Source: Laetiporus sulphureus 93-53 (lineage: Eukaryota; Basidiomycota; Agaricomycetes; Polyporales; Laetiporaceae). From it: 64,000 nt of DNA. The position numbers were made by a program, and so were the translations under genes. The stretch is from positions 1,218,761 through 1,282,760 of the forward strand of contig NW_024468511.1 in the NCBI RefSeq assembly GCF_001632365.1. The letters run 5' to 3'. Positions 31,891-44,067 of the stretch are shown here, one piece after another (position 1 is the first letter of the stretch; each line of letters begins with the position of its first letter). Under the pieces are notes generated by a model. That model had not been told where the DNA came from. It ran no database searches and saw only the letters and a program-made list of their open reading frames with translations.

Positions 31891-33273
31891 ATGGATCACG
31901 ACCGAAAATCAGTGGTGTCCTCCTTCTACGGGGGACGCAGGTCCACCGACGCACTCAACGCCGACTATGCCTCTCCCCCTACAAACCAGAACCACGCACG
32001 AATAGACTCTGCTTCGTCGTTCTACAACCCGGATCGGGCGTCGAGGGCAGGCACCGGGATGCATGGTGCTACGCCGACTGCGGGGTACAACCGCTCGTCT
32101 TTTTTCCTTACTGGGAGAGAGGAACCTGTGAAGGGTGGGTATGACGAGGAAAGCATGATGGCTAATCGCGACGAAGGCTTTGACATCTATGCCGACTTCA
32201 ACAACCAGGGGCCCCGGTATTCTGCTGCCTTCGTGCATAAGGATACAGGGTACGCATTGGGCTGCTTAGCAGCTATTGATGGATTTGTAAATCGATGAAT
32301 GTTGCAGATATCGACCAGTGCCGTCGCCGACGCCATACAAGGAACAGGAAGCAAACCCAGCTACACCGGGTTCGGTAGAGCTCGTCACTGTACCAGCATT
32401 GGGGCCCGAATGGAAAAAATCGGAGATGCGTGAGATGAGGAGCAGTGCCAAGCGCCAAGAAGCCCTAGAGTCATTCCGAGACAAGTGGAATGCGTGGAAT
32501 CGCGGAGAGCGAGGCATATGTGGTCCATACTTCACGAGGCGGACAACGACATACGTCGTCTTTGGGCTCTGCGTAGCGTGAGCATACTGTTCGTTTGACC
32601 ATTCGTCCGATCCTAACTGCAGCGGTGTAGTGTCGGGATCGTGCTCGCCTTCGTAATTCCGCGTGTGCCCGACTTGTACTTCCCATCATCAAACCCGCTC
32701 AGCAATGCCACATATCCGTTCAACAGCTCAGTGCAAACAATCTTCTCGCGCTCGCCTGCCAACTTCAGCTTCCCAGCAGACGTTAGCATCCAGTTTTCCA
32801 CAAGCTCGAATTACCTCCCTTTACACTTCACGAAGCTCGAAGCGACCGTGTTTGATCAGTCCCAGGACCGGCAGGTAGCGACAGGTCATCTTGGATCAAC
32901 TTCCATACCTGCGAAGGCGTACTCCACCTTGAAGATCCCATTGAACTTCACATATGTGGCTACGAATGACTCCGATATCACTTGTGCGTATTCAACTTGT
33001 TGAAATGCGCGAGCGATCACTCAACGCAGGCACTTCAGGGTTGGACTTTTACGACGCTTGCCGAAATCCTGCAGCGAACGCGAATGACACGCGACCACGT
33101 AGGTCTATTCATCCGATAACCGTACATGTATATCTTCACTGACAATTGGGCCAGCACTGCAATTCTATCTCGATCTTGATATGTATATTCTTGGCCTTCC
33201 TGGCAAGAAATCTGAATCAATTACAGCAACCGAGGCGGAGTGTCCAATCACGCTCTCTCTAAGCGCAGCGTAA
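31891..33273 (+). CDS. Single-pass membrane protein of a conserved basidiomycete family
   Basis: The start is ATG at 31891 (MDHDRKSVVSSFYGGRRST). Five exons can be joined in frame. A polar cytosolic N-terminal part includes GYNRSSFFLTGREEP and IYADFNNQGPRYS. A basic juxtamembrane stretch (WNAWNRGERGICGPYFTRR) precedes the membrane segment YVVFGLCVA/VGIVLAFVIPRVP. The extracytoplasmic domain has SPANFSFPADVSIQFSTSSN, TKLEATVFD and IPLNFTYVATNDSD, then a last part ending ECPITLSLSAA with TAA at 33271-33273. The layout resembles LEA-2-like domain proteins, but no function is known. I recall similar proteins in many mushrooms. No defect was seen. Confidence 0.78.
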
Positions 33274-33694
33274 TGCGACTGCGCAGGCGGCCTGGGACCT
33301 TTTCTCTTACTTATTGACTTTCATTGTTTGAATAGCGTTCAAGGCTTCCTTGTGTGTCATTAGCTCACTTCGTGATAGCGGACCCAATATCGGACTATAG
33401 TGGACTTTCAGTGACATATCATTTCTGCACCTTATTCTTGTCTGACGTCGCTCACTGTTCGTGTCCATACTACGTTCTGTATTGTTCGCACACTAATGCA
33501 TGGCTCTCGCCGTTTGCCTGAAGTGTGCTCAGATAGACAGATGATTGTCACTTTCAGAAACGGCTGCTCGTCCACGATGTGAGGCACCGCCACCGGTGTC
33601 GGTCCAACTTACAATCGATGTCGATCCTGACCAGGAAGCGGGATTTGGTGACCTGCCTAGCCACATAGTTCCTTTCTACCGCTCATACCTCATT

Positions 33695-35452
33695 ATGGAA
33701 CAGCGCTATCCATCAACTTCCTCTGCACTTGATAGTCGATCATCCATCCGGCACCGTTCTGGAGTGTACAGCCCAAGACCGGGACACCCCTCTCCAACAA
33801 GCGGGTCGAGTCGCAGGCTATCATATCTAAGCCAGCAGAATACCGATGTCGATAACGATTCCAATCCGATCATCACTGTGCAAGTAGAAGATGTCGACGC
33901 TGGCGGTGGCGAACCCACCATCCTCTTGGTCAAGCGTGCTGCACAGTCATATCTGACGCCACACCTTCCTTCCTTCGCCATGGGAAATGCGCCCGGTGCA
34001 TTACGCTCGCCAGAATTACGACAGGCACGTATCTCGCCGAATTCGCCATTCTCGCCGCAGGCGCCGCATCCCAACGAACCCGCTGCACAGTTCAGCCCGG
34101 TACCGCTCACACCGCGCCCGCAAGAGCTTCTGAGGGATCGGTCAGCCTGTTCCGTGGCCACGATGCAGTCCACTGCTTCTCACTTCTCCAGCTTGCCTAC
34201 TCCAGACTTTGGTGTGCGCGCCGAAGACGCGCTCCGGTCGTATTTTCCTCGATTATTCTCGTTTGCGAGCGGATGGCAAGGACCTCACAATGCGGACCAA
34301 CCTGAACGACCCTTTACCGTCCGCAATGAGTCAACCACATCTTCTGCTTCTGAAGACAGTACTGCCGTGTCAGAATTATCATCATATTCAGTGCATGTTA
34401 TCGAGTCAGAGTTAATGAATGCTCGGAGGCCTGTACTGCTACCCTCGTTCAGCACGAGCGACAAGTTCACGCAGAAGTTCCCGAGGCCACGTTCAGTGAA
34501 GAATCTGACTTTCGTCGTTCGCGGAAAGGCCGCAGTAGCAGCCACGATGCTCGAGGAAGGTGACGGACTCGGAATTGAAGGCGTCGACCGCTGGACAATG
34601 CATAAATGGTGCTTGCTTTTGTCTGTGTGCAGCGTCTTGGTCTATGGCGTGGCCGGTCTCGTCTGTGCCATCATGACATGGTTTCGGAGTAGGTCCGCAT
34701 CTTTGTTCGCGTTCGGGCGCTCACAATATTTCTTTGCAGCTTGGGAACGTGCAGATGTGATGTACGTCGCGGACAACGACATCCTGATTCTCATCACACT
34801 GGCGTCATCGATTCTGCTCCTGAGCTTTCTCGTCGGGATCAGCGGCACTGTCTTGAACTCTCGTCCCATTCTGGCAGTATATGCTCTCCTCCTCTGGCCA
34901 GCGTTCCTGTCAATCCTTGCCATAGGCTATATGGCCTACAAGAGGAACACCTTCTCCCTCGATCGGAAGCTCAACCTCGCCTGGAGCCAGTGGTACACGC
35001 CCGTCGGCCGGCTAATCATCCAAGACGCACTGCGCTGCTGCGGGTACTACGATGCCCTGCACGAAGCCACCGCGAGCGAACAGTGCTATCCGCGGACGCC
35101 GCTGCCGGGGTGCAAGGGCAAGCTTTACCGATTCGAGCACGAGAACCTTGCCACCATCTGGTCGACGGCTTTCGCACTCGTGCCGATGCATGTGCTGAAC
35201 ATCGCCATCTCGCTCCTATGTGCCAACCATGTTACAAAGTCGTTTGGAAAGGGCATCATGCCGAAACAGTACTGGCTCAGCGGCGCGGATGTCAGAGCGG
35301 GCGCGGAGAGACTGATGAGCAGCGCGCATCCCGTCGCGCGCCCAAGTCTTTCGAGGCCATCGTCGAGTGGAGTGTTCCGAGAGGACCGGTATGTTTCCCT
35401 GCCGTTTCGGGATGGTGGTGCGCCCGATTGTAGTAGGAGTGCGGAAGCCTGA
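33695..35452 (+). CDS. Tetraspanin, Tsp2 family
   Basis: This is a four-pass membrane organiser of the basidiomycete Tsp2 type. The long N-terminal part is disordered and serine/proline-rich (MEQRYPSTSSALDSRSSIRH). Membrane segments include LLLSVCSVLVYGVAGLVCAI, ILILITLASSILLLSFLVGI and ILAVYALLLWPAFLSILAIG, with the last near residues 530-555. The large extracellular loop has the diagnostic CCG (ALRCCGYYDAL) and PGC (TPLPGCKGKL) motifs. Positions 34689-34739 are a 51-bp intron (GTAGGT...TTTGCAG) that is a multiple of three and keeps the frame open. Removing it gives TWFRTWERADV, which fits the family better. The frame is also open upstream to 33545, but the ATG at 33695 fits family N-termini best. 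Confidence 0.85.
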   Translation: MEQRYPSTSSALDSRSSIRHRSGVYSPRPGHPSPTSGSSRRLSYLSQQNTDVDNDSNPIITVQVEDVDAGGGEPTILLVKRAAQSYLTPHLPSFAMGNAPGALRSPELRQARISPNSPFSPQAPHPNEPAAQFSPVPLTPRPQELLRDRSACSVATMQSTASHFSSLPTPDFGVRAEDALRSYFPRLFSFASGWQGPHNADQPERPFTVRNESTTSSASEDSTAVSELSSYSVHVIESELMNARRPVLLPSFSTSDKFTQKFPRPRSVKNLTFVVRGKAAVAATMLEEGDGLGIEGVDRWTMHKWCLLLSVCSVLVYGVAGLVCAIMTWFRSRSASLFAFGRSQYFFAAWERADVMYVADNDILILITLASSILLLSFLVGISGTVLNSRPILAVYALLLWPAFLSILAIGYMAYKRNTFSLDRKLNLAWSQWYTPVGRLIIQDALRCCGYYDALHEATASEQCYPRTPLPGCKGKLYRFEHENLATIWSTAFALVPMHVLNIAISLLCANHVTKSFGKGIMPKQYWLSGADVRAGAERLMSSAHPVARPSLSRPSSSGVFREDRYVSLPFRDGGAPDCSRSAEA

Positions 35453-36237
35453 ACCTGCATCTGAATCCCTTCCGCACTCTGTCATTTGGACCTGAGGTTC
35501 AGAATAATCCAACGTCTATGTTGAGTGCAATGCAGGTACGTGCCTTATGCATAACGGTTCTGAATCGAGCAACGTGATATCATTATAAAGAGAAGATTTA
35601 AATGCCCTTCTCAGAATGAAGATATCCAGTCCGAGACCGATGTCGGCCAAGTCAATATGTTCAACGCTTGGCGACGCTCATCGTGTGACAGTGTTAAATC
35701 GCTGCTTTGAATACCCAGAATCTAATTCTCCTGTAGATACTGTGAACTGCGACGTGAATCAATTCAAGGAGTCGAAGTTTACTCATTACCGTGACGGAGT
35801 GTCACGCTGTTATCACGCCCGTGAGCCTCGCCATCTTGGCACCTCTATGGTCAGATTTCTCTGCGTTGAACTCAAAAAACTCTAACCGAAGTATTGTGCA
35901 CTATCGCTTTGTTTACTGAGGTCCTGGACCTCAATAATGCCGCGCGCAGTATCCTCAACGTTGCGCTCACTGGCAGTTACTGCACATGTCACACGTGACA
36001 ATACCCGGATCGTGCGTAGCAAACGTGCACTCATATGAAATTGTTAGTATGAACCGCTGTGCATAGTACGCTCGTGGAGCCCACCGACTGGGAAGTATCT
36101 GCTTCTTCGTTGACCTCGAACAAAGCACTGGTCGTCATCGACATCCTTTGTGACGAGATGCACAGCGCAGCTGTTACAGCCTGGAACGCAAGTACAAGAA
36201 GCGCATACATGCATCCTATTCCCAGGAGTACTAGCTC
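35453..36237. other. Intergenic region, no gene seen
   Basis: This is the 3' flank of the tetraspanin gene followed by AT-richer sequence. The 89-codon plus-strand ORF at 35616-35885 has no feature that supports it. Confidence 0.45.
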
Positions 36238-36766
36238 CTCAGCTGGCTTATTGAATCGCACAATCCGCTTCCTTAGTAGGTCAATAGTACTAATACACAT
36301 GAGCCGTGATCTCTTCCTCCTGATGATTACCCAGCAGCAAAGCAGCAACTTCCACATCCTACAAGTGTATCCGCATTTTGTTCCTTCAGTTCACCTCATC
36401 CTCATGATATTTCACCTCGACCCGGACGTCGACCCGGACTTCCACTCTCTCGACACTCTGCATAGCTGCCCGCTCCTCTGTGTCTGCCAGACAGCCCCCT
36501 TCGTCGTAGCCGCTGTCTGAATAGTCGGATCGGTCTTCTTCAATATTGTCTTCTGATGCATCCACATCCTCGGCCCCCTGTTCTGATGATGTCCCCTCCC
36601 TCTGCTCCTCCATAACCTCGTACTGGTCTCCTGGCCGTAATGACTCCGTCTGCTGTGGCTCAGCTATACGTTGTCTTCCGTCCGTCCGTCCGTCCACTTC
36701 GTCTATCATCTCCCTTATGTTTGTCTCCGCTTCAGCGGTGTCGTTTGGTGCTGTCTGTATTTTCAC
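36238..36766 (-). CDS. Acidic hypothetical protein, N-terminus unresolved
   Basis: A minus-strand frame encodes a strongly acidic, glutamate/aspartate-rich sequence including GAEDVDASEDNIEEDRSDYS. Two short GT-AG introns near its end would add DVEVAALLLG and SGLCDSISQLRS, ending at a TAG at 36240-36238. No ATG begins the open stretch, so an upstream exon is needed. A tetranucleotide run (CGTC)4 near 36677 lies within it. No function is recognised. Confidence 0.3.
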
Positions 36767-36839
36767 AGCACGCCGGAAAAAGCAATACGTTCCCTAATGT
36801 CCATCAGCTATGAATTCCAATACATCAGCGCCGCTATTA

Positions 36840-39800
36840 CGTACTAAAATTTGAGGGAGTCCCTATCCGCGAACGTTTTCGTATGCAGCACAGGGCGACG
36901 TGCTCGAGGATGAAGTGCAGTCACGACGAGCAGTGCTCTGAAATGTACGTTTTGGATGAAGGTAGTGCAGAAGATGTTGAGATGGTGCCGGGATAGCCTC
37001 TGCACTCCGAGACGTCTCACGGATAGACGCACAAGGAACGGGGGCTCTTGCAGATTTCAAAAACGGCTGGTTCTTCCGCTGCATCATGTCACGCAGATTC
37101 CCATCATAGTCCAGGAATGGTTGAAAGCCTTGATTCCGGAAGAAATCAATTGCTCATCGGTCGATTCTGTTCCGCAGTTCTTGATGACGCTCGCGGCTCG
37201 CGTTAATGAAGGCACGCGACCGTCGACGGGCCACAACAATTTTAGCTGATCGATGCTCGATCAGGATACAGTTCGTTCTCATGGTCAGCAGAGACTGCGA
37301 CCGCGTCCAATATTCATACCGGTGTTCGTAGGCAGCTCATTCAGACAAGAACGCCATCTTCGGCGTCGGAAGCGGACTGCGGCATGGCGCATAGGGCGTC
37401 AGGCTCCTCGTTGCCTTCTATTGCGGCCGTTCTTTTGTACCACTGGCAGAAGGAAGGGACTATTGATCAGCCTGTGTACTATGACAGCCAGGGACTCTGG
37501 CACTTATGGAAGTCACTCCAGACATGTGAGGCCAAGTCCTTCATTGCGTCTGTCGCACACAGAAGAAATCGAAGAGCTGGTGGCTCCCAATATCGTTCGT
37601 TGCGCCCCAATCAACTTCTCTAGATAGATCTGCTTCTGGAGCAGCCTGTAATTTGCCCGAAAGTCTCAAGAAGCAATCACCCAGTTGATCGATGTACGAT
37701 AAGAAACAGGCATTTGTGGCATCATTAGCTAGTTGGGACGAGCGTTTTGTAGTCATTCAACTTGCTGGTTCAGGCCTGGTGATCCGTGACGATATGAAAT
37801 ACCGTGGCGAAACTAACGCCCTAGGGGGGGGGACGAGTAGGGACGAGTCCGAGTGCATGGATGAGAATTGAGTCACGTGCCTAGGACGCGTCGTTGATCA
37901 GACGCGTCTGTGGCGATTTGGGACTCCACTTTAAACCCCGCGCCCTCAACTTCAGCTGGCCACACTCCTTACTGTACTGCTCATCCACGCTCCACACGCT
38001 CGACGCCTCGTCCGACCCCGGTCCTCATCGCTCTAGCTGTAGCTTGCGCCCTTCCGATGGTCTTTGCTGCTCCAGACCCCTGTCTATGGCATCTCACCAG
38101 CCTCCACCGACGGCCGACTTGCTGCCTCAGCCAACAGTGCCAGTTCACCAGGCTGACCTGGTGGATTTGCCGTCTAACCCTAAGTTTTAAGAAATTCTTT
38201 ATGCTCTTATTTTGCTTAGGGAGCTGGTAATATGGTCTTTCCATTCTGCGCTCCCACCATAAGCTTTCCGCACAGAGCATGGGGCAATTTCGAGTCTCAT
38301 GACTCATTTTTTACGCGAGTACGACCGTTAGGGTTGACTCGCGCTGGTGATTTTTGCGTGGTCTTTTGTGCACCGTAGGCTGATAAGCTCATTCATTGCC
38401 CAAGGCAGTGATGCTTGGTCGAAGCCTTAAAGCACTAAAACCACATGGCTACGCAGCTAGATGGTCCGTCGGAGCGTGGAGTGCAGCGTGCAGATGCCTG
38501 GGATATAGCAGGATGTACAGGAAGGCGTGGAGTCAAGGTGACAAGCCTGTGGACCCAGGACGAAGTCAGGGTACAGGTGAGTGGAATAACTTGTGGATAT
38601 GGCCTAGAAGCTCGCACGGAAGAGGGAGGCAATTATACAGTGTGGCTTGTCCTCTACTGGTATTGTCTCTCTTGCATCTGTTCAGCCGCCCCCAACTTCT
38701 GTCCTTCTACACAGGAAGGCAGAGTATGATAACCCGCTGTGCATTATTAGCCCGGTCTACCCTCGACTCCTATCATCTTCATCTCGTCCTTGATCATCAT
38801 GTGATGCGTCAGGCTTGCATCAGTGCCCATCTGAGGCCTCTGTGATGACTGGATGATACTTTTGGTGGCCTTGTCATTCAGCATCTCCTGCGAAGACCTG
38901 TGACCTTGAGCTCACTTAGCTTGTCCTGTCTCTCTCTTCCTATACACTCAGAGCAAGCAGGAAGTCCTATGAATCATTGGCCATATGTTCCTTCTCCTCT
39001 AACGGAGCCCTGCAAAGGACTGTCTGTTATGACCATATTCCTCCCATTATCACCAGGGTTATGGTTCCCCTGGGAGCTGCAACAGAGCTTTGTGCTCGAG
39101 TCTGGTGATGGTGAGTGTTCAGCCACGTGGTGGCAGGGCCTGGCAGCGCAATTGGTATAGCAGGATTTGTTCCCTGGCAGTGGCCATCTGTGGGAGGCAT
39201 GAGGGGATGCAGATGTGGCCATTGATGAGGACTGATGTCGTATACATACAGGAAGATGAACAGGTGAGCAGGTGAGTTTGGAGCAGCGAGCGGGACACTG
39301 AGCACAAGCAAGTTGCTTGTGAAAGGCTACTCTGGGTATCTTGAAGGGATTTTCATGCCTTAGAGATGTTTGCCTCCATCACAACAGTGTGTGATTGTGC
39401 CCTTCGCGGGTAGGGGCTTGGTAGAGGAGATGGAGCCTGAGGGAGTGGAACTGAAGCCTCGAGCACTAGGGGACACCGGAGCAGAGGCCGGCGCAAACAT
39501 GTGCAGCAGCTGGCATTGTACCGGGGGAAGGTGGCATGGTCCTGCCATCTTGGAGAGTGTGCTGTCAGGTTGACGTGCAAGATAGAGTGCCTTAGCTGCG
39601 TCTCTATCCTCCGAGCGCTTCTATTGAAATAATTTTTTGCTATCTCACATCTTCGTGATGTGTTGCAACCTTGCATTCAGCTGCATTGACGGTGCGCTTC
39701 TTTTTTTAAAAACATTCTACGTAAGTTTTTTTTTTCTCTGTGCGGACAATTACAGAACGAGTAGCTATGTAAGGTACTTTGTTCTCCTAATACACCTCAG

Positions 39801-40427
39801 CTTCGCTTCTGGCACTGCTTCGCCATAGCATCTTCATATCCTCTGCTCGTCAAACGACCGACCGGCTTGACGTACCAATTTTGAACTGCACGAAAAATAA
39901 TCAAAGCTGTGTTCTGACCACGTAGAAATTAGTTGTCGTCTGTTCAGAAATCAAAGTGACTTCGTACATCTTGTTGCACAGAGCAGAAATAATTATTGAT
40001 GTTGACGTTCAGAGATAGGCGACGAGCTAGTAACGGTCTTCATGAGACAGCTCAATTGCGTACTCAACTCCACAAACGAAAACATACGATCCGTTATGTA
40101 TCACTTATTCGACTTGCATCATGCTATAGCGCTGCGTGCATCGAATGGGAATGGTCTGAGGATCTCACCAAGAACAGTGCAGAGTAACATCATCTTCGTT
40201 CGCATCGCTCTGATCGAAATTGCAACTCACGAAAGCCGAACATCCAACACATCTCGCTCCAACCGCTTGCCTCTTCCGGCAACAGAGCATCAACAGTAAT
40301 ATGACATCGTGGCCCGATCTTATACATCTTAGCAGGGAATAGCTGATACTACGCAAACGCACCTGCCCCGACCTCAGAGGCTACCCGCGCCATTCAAGAA
40401 TCACTCCTCCAACAGGAACTGGATGTG
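36840..40427. other. Gene-poor 3.6-kb region
   Basis: I could not support a gene here. Fragments worth naming are a minus-strand stretch near 37050-37250 with FFRNQGFQPFLDYDGNLRDM, broken by a stop; a run of about ten G at 37824; a TTTAAACCCCGCG sequence near 37931 followed by a short ORF (MASHQPPPTADLLPQP); and proline/serine-rich minus-strand ORFs at 39353-39676. The pattern suggests decayed transposon or gene remnants. Confidence 0.4.
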
Positions 40428-42821
40428 TTAGTCGACTAGCATTCGCTCCGTGTGGAGGCCTTCGCCGTACGCCATGCTCTCGAAGATGATTTGTCTCCAA
40501 ATGCTAACGGTGAACTCAACCGCTTCTTCCTCCAGAACCTAGGTTTGAAGAAAAGCTCAGCAATGTCCAGCAACGACTCGGCGTAAGGTGTGAAATCAAT
40601 GGCAGCAATGAGAACGCACCGGCTCAAGCCCCTCCACGAGCTTCTGTGGGCCTTTGTGGTCTTTCAAGTGCTCAAGGACGAACATCACCACATCATCATC
40701 TTCGAGCTCGCCCAGATACTTGGTCATCTGTCGCTTTACGAGCGGTTCCAGTTTGCGATCAATCATAGTCTGTCCACATTGTCAGCTTCGCAGTTCACTG
40801 ACAAGCATAATAGCCCACATACGTCAGTCAAACCATCCCAACGGACCTTTGACTTGAATAGCGTCTCCTTATCGCGCGGCACAGACTCTCTGATCATTTT
40901 TAGCCGCTCTTTGGCCTTCTCACCGCCTTCAGCCAAGTCGAGTTTTGGGAAAGACACCTTCCTCTTGCGTATACCCTCTTCCTCCTCTTCCTCCTGCCCA
41001 AATTCAATAGCCTTCTTCTCTGTAGGAGCCTCTATCTTGGGCACGGTGGCGACAGTAAGTGAAACGTTGAGCTTAACAGGAGCTCCATCATCAAGTAACA
41101 TGCCGGCCTTCCGCTGCTCTTCCTGAAGTGCCTGCATCTCGTCCATCTGGCGAGCGAGGAATGCCTCGGACTCGCGACGCAGGTTCTCTGCCTCCTTCTC
41201 TTCATAGACACGCGACTCGTCATCAGCCTCCTGCTCTGCAGTTAGCCTTCGTGCACGCAGGCTACGCCACCGAGGCCTGCATTTCTCGTTATTACAAGGA
41301 TACCAGCATGTAACAGTGAATCTCACCTATCCGTGTAGAACAGTTCATCACTCTCGTCGTCATCCCAAATTGCCAGGCGCGATCGCATCTCCACGCGATC
41401 ACGCTCCTCTGCCTCTTTGGTGGCTCGATCTCGGAGGATTGCACGTTCCAAGGCCTGGATACGAGCACGTTCTCGGGGCTCGTATCGCCGTTCACGCTAC
41501 GGGCAACAGAATGAGCCAACAACATATACGCATTTTGAGCAAGAAGCTCACATCTCTGAAAGAATTCTCTTCGTCCTTCCGCCGTGCCTCTCTGCGCTCT
41601 GTCTCAAGCTCCTCATCCGTCTTCCCAATCCTGCTGGAACCCCTACTCTCTGGACCCGGGGACCCCATCTCCGACTCAGCCTTCACAAATCCCACAGGCT
41701 TGTTATACCCCTGAGCGCCCTTGCCGTATCCTTGTGTAGCTTTGGAAGCGCCCAAAGGTGAAGGAGATTCTTGCCCTGTCAGCTGTGGCTTCCCCCACTC
41801 TCGCTGCTTTGGGCCACTCGGAGCGCCCAGCACATTTGGCACGGCCTCGCGCACGTCGCGCATCTTCTCGCGTTCCCTTTTCGCTGCTCGCTCACGGAAC
41901 TGTGCAATCTCGGTCATGACGAGACCGCGCTGCGTTTCAGGGAGATCGGCCTCTTGCAGATCATGCAAGTGAGGAGGTATAATGTACTTTTCCTTGTCAA
42001 TAAGACCCTGGCTAGCTGCCTCCTGCGACTGTTTGTTGATGTCAGCAAGGAGCTCATCAACTTTTGCCTTCGCGTGGCACAACCTCTCTTCATCCGCCTA
42101 GTAGGCAGTTAAAATTTACACCGTTTAGACATATCATCACGCAATAACCACGTACATTTGTAGTCATCTTTTGCGCCTGGTAGGCATCCAGAAACATTCT
42201 CGTCTTCTCATCGGCCTTCACCTATTCACCCGACGTAGGTTTGTCGTGCAACAAGGGACATTGTACGGACTTACCAGCAGCTTCTTGTTCATGCATCCGT
42301 CTTCCAATGCAGGTAACTCTACACCATTGAGCAACGCCATAGCTCGCAACGCACCATCAGGATCCTGGAATTCCGCGAATCCGAATCCTTGAGGCTTATT
42401 CGCCGGTGTGATCAGACGCTTGAACGACGAAATCGGGCCACATGCCTGAAGTTCATGTCAGCACCGCGAAGTCTTTGAGAGATCATGAGCTACCGGACAC
42501 CGGCTGCTCAGAGGCTCCATAAATCCTTCACAACAACTCGTGAAGTATAAAGCAGAGCCCGCGCGCCGTCTCCTTGCGCGAACAGCAGAACGCGAGTAAT
42601 ATGGTAGAACTTACCATCAACAATTGGTTCAAGAACGCATCGGTGATTCCACCCGATATCGACCCAATGAACAATGTAGTGGATCTCGGCTGAGGCGGTA
42701 TAAATTGTTGATGATGAAGCATGTGCTGCTGCTGTGCAAGAGCCGAGATTGAGGGACCCTGGCCATATGAAGGCATAGGTGGACGAAGACCAAGTCCTAA
42801 CCGATTTGGCATGGGCTGCAT
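40428..42821 (-). CDS. RBM25-like splicing factor (RRM + PWI)
   Basis: This is a nuclear pre-mRNA splicing factor related to human RBM25. It starts MQPMPNRLGLGLRPPMPS (ATG 42821-42819). The RRM follows, with RNP2 STTLFIGSISGGI and RNP1 GFGFAEFQDPDGAL. A long charged middle region includes ERERRYEPRERARIQALERA, typical of the RE/ER-rich part of this family, and a second block SRLAIWDDDESDELFY. The C-terminal PWI domain begins MIDRKLEPLVKRQMTKYLGE and continues DVVMFVLEHLKDHK. The protein ends YGEGLHTERMLVD with TAA at 40430-40428. The last intron splits EP/VLEEEAVEFTVSIWRQII. It appears intact and shares a 308-bp upstream region with the V-ATPase gene. Confidence 0.9.
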
Positions 42822-43129
42822 GGTTGACTTTTCCCTTGTATGAATGAGTACAGAAAGTACGTGGTATTGAGTGTCTTCAAATGTGTGTGCTGCGTCAAGT
42901 CACGATAGCGTAGCCGAAGAAAGCAGCAGGATGATATGAAAGCGTGCTCGTCGTTGCCTGGAAAGAGCAGCCACAGCTGCCGCCAGCGGAGCTCAAGCGG
43001 AGTCTCGGAGTCTGCCGGCTTGGTCCTCGCCCGGCGTCAGCGTCGACATCGTCGTCCTCAACCTGGTCGAACGCCCGACACCCTCTCCTCATTCCTGTGT
43101 TGTTTCCACGGAAGATATCGTTCGAAAAC
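42822..43129. promoter_or_regulatory. Shared divergent promoter region, RBM25-like / V-ATPase c
   Basis: Only 308 bp separate the start codons of two divergent housekeeping genes, so both promoters must lie here or overlap the 5' ends. No TATA box stands out. The sequence is GC-rich near the middle (CTCGCCCGGCGTCAGCGTCG). Confidence 0.5.
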
Positions 43130-44067
43130 ATGTCTGACTTCTGCCCGGTCTACGCCCCCTTCTTTGGTGCTATGGTGAGTCAGCATATGGTCGTGTCATT
43201 GGCCATACTGATGCGCGTTTCAGGGCTGTACTTCTGCTATCGTCTTCACTTGTGAGGGATCATACATACTATCAACGAACGTTCAGCGAATTTCTGACAT
43301 GGTAATTGAAATGTAGGCATAGGTGCCAGGTGCGTTCAAGCGTGACTCGGTAGTGTACGCGAGACTGAGCGTGGACAACAGTTATGGAACGGCGAAGTCA
43401 GGAGTCGGCATCTCTGCCATGTCGGTTCTCCGGCCTGACCTTATGATGAAGTGTGTTATCCCCGTTATCATGGCTGGTATCATTGCTGTGAGTACCTTCA
43501 GCCCGGTGATCCTGTGAAGCTGTACCTTGACACGGCCCCAGATCTACGGTCTCGTCGTCTCGGTGTTGATCTCTTCAGACCGTGAGTAGAGTTCAAGATC
43601 CTGTTACCATAACCAGCTGAATAGCATCTAGTCGCAATGCAAATGTCGCTCTTCCAGGGTTTCGTGCAGCTCGGTGCTGGTTTATCCGTCGGTCTTGCTG
43701 GTCTCGCGGCTGGTTTCGCCATTGGCATCGTTGGTGACGCCGGTGTACGGGGAACTGCGCAGCAGCCGCGTCTATTCGTCGGCATGGTACGTATCATGAA
43801 CAATCTAGTCTCTCACTGTTGTTCTGACATACTGTTGTGATGTAGATTCTCATACTGATTTTCGCTGAAGTGCTGGGTCTCTACGGTAAGACGGACTTAA
43901 TTGATTGCGCTATTTTCACAATGCTTACCCCGGGACGTCATTAGGACTTATCGTTGCACTTATCATGAACTCGAAAGCCGCAGATGCAGCCGGTTTTGTA
44001 TGTGGTTCACCCCCCCTCCATATAAACGGAATGCTGAGCGGATCTAACATTGTAGTGCACTGCATAA
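43130..44067 (+). CDS. VMA3: V-type H+-ATPase proteolipid subunit c
   Basis: This is the four-helix proteolipid of the Vo rotor ring, in the vacuolar membrane. Seven or eight small exons join as [125 protein letters not shown] and [18 protein letters not shown]. The proton-carrying glutamate is in [11 protein letters not shown]. The final intron leads to CTA and TAA at 44065-44067. The length of about 160 aa is normal. It is assigned to the c subunit rather than c'' because it lacks an extra N-terminal helix; c' cannot be excluded. Confidence 0.9.

Noticed and set aside
33545..33694. Longer N-terminus for the tetraspanin
   Set aside because: The extra 50 residues precede the family-like start MEQRYPSTSSALDSRSS and cross a TTTCAG that looks like a splice acceptor in the 5' leader.
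37253..37627. Two overlapping plus-strand ORFs (124 and 79 codons)
   Set aside because: They are arginine-rich frames with no family resemblance and no supporting introns.
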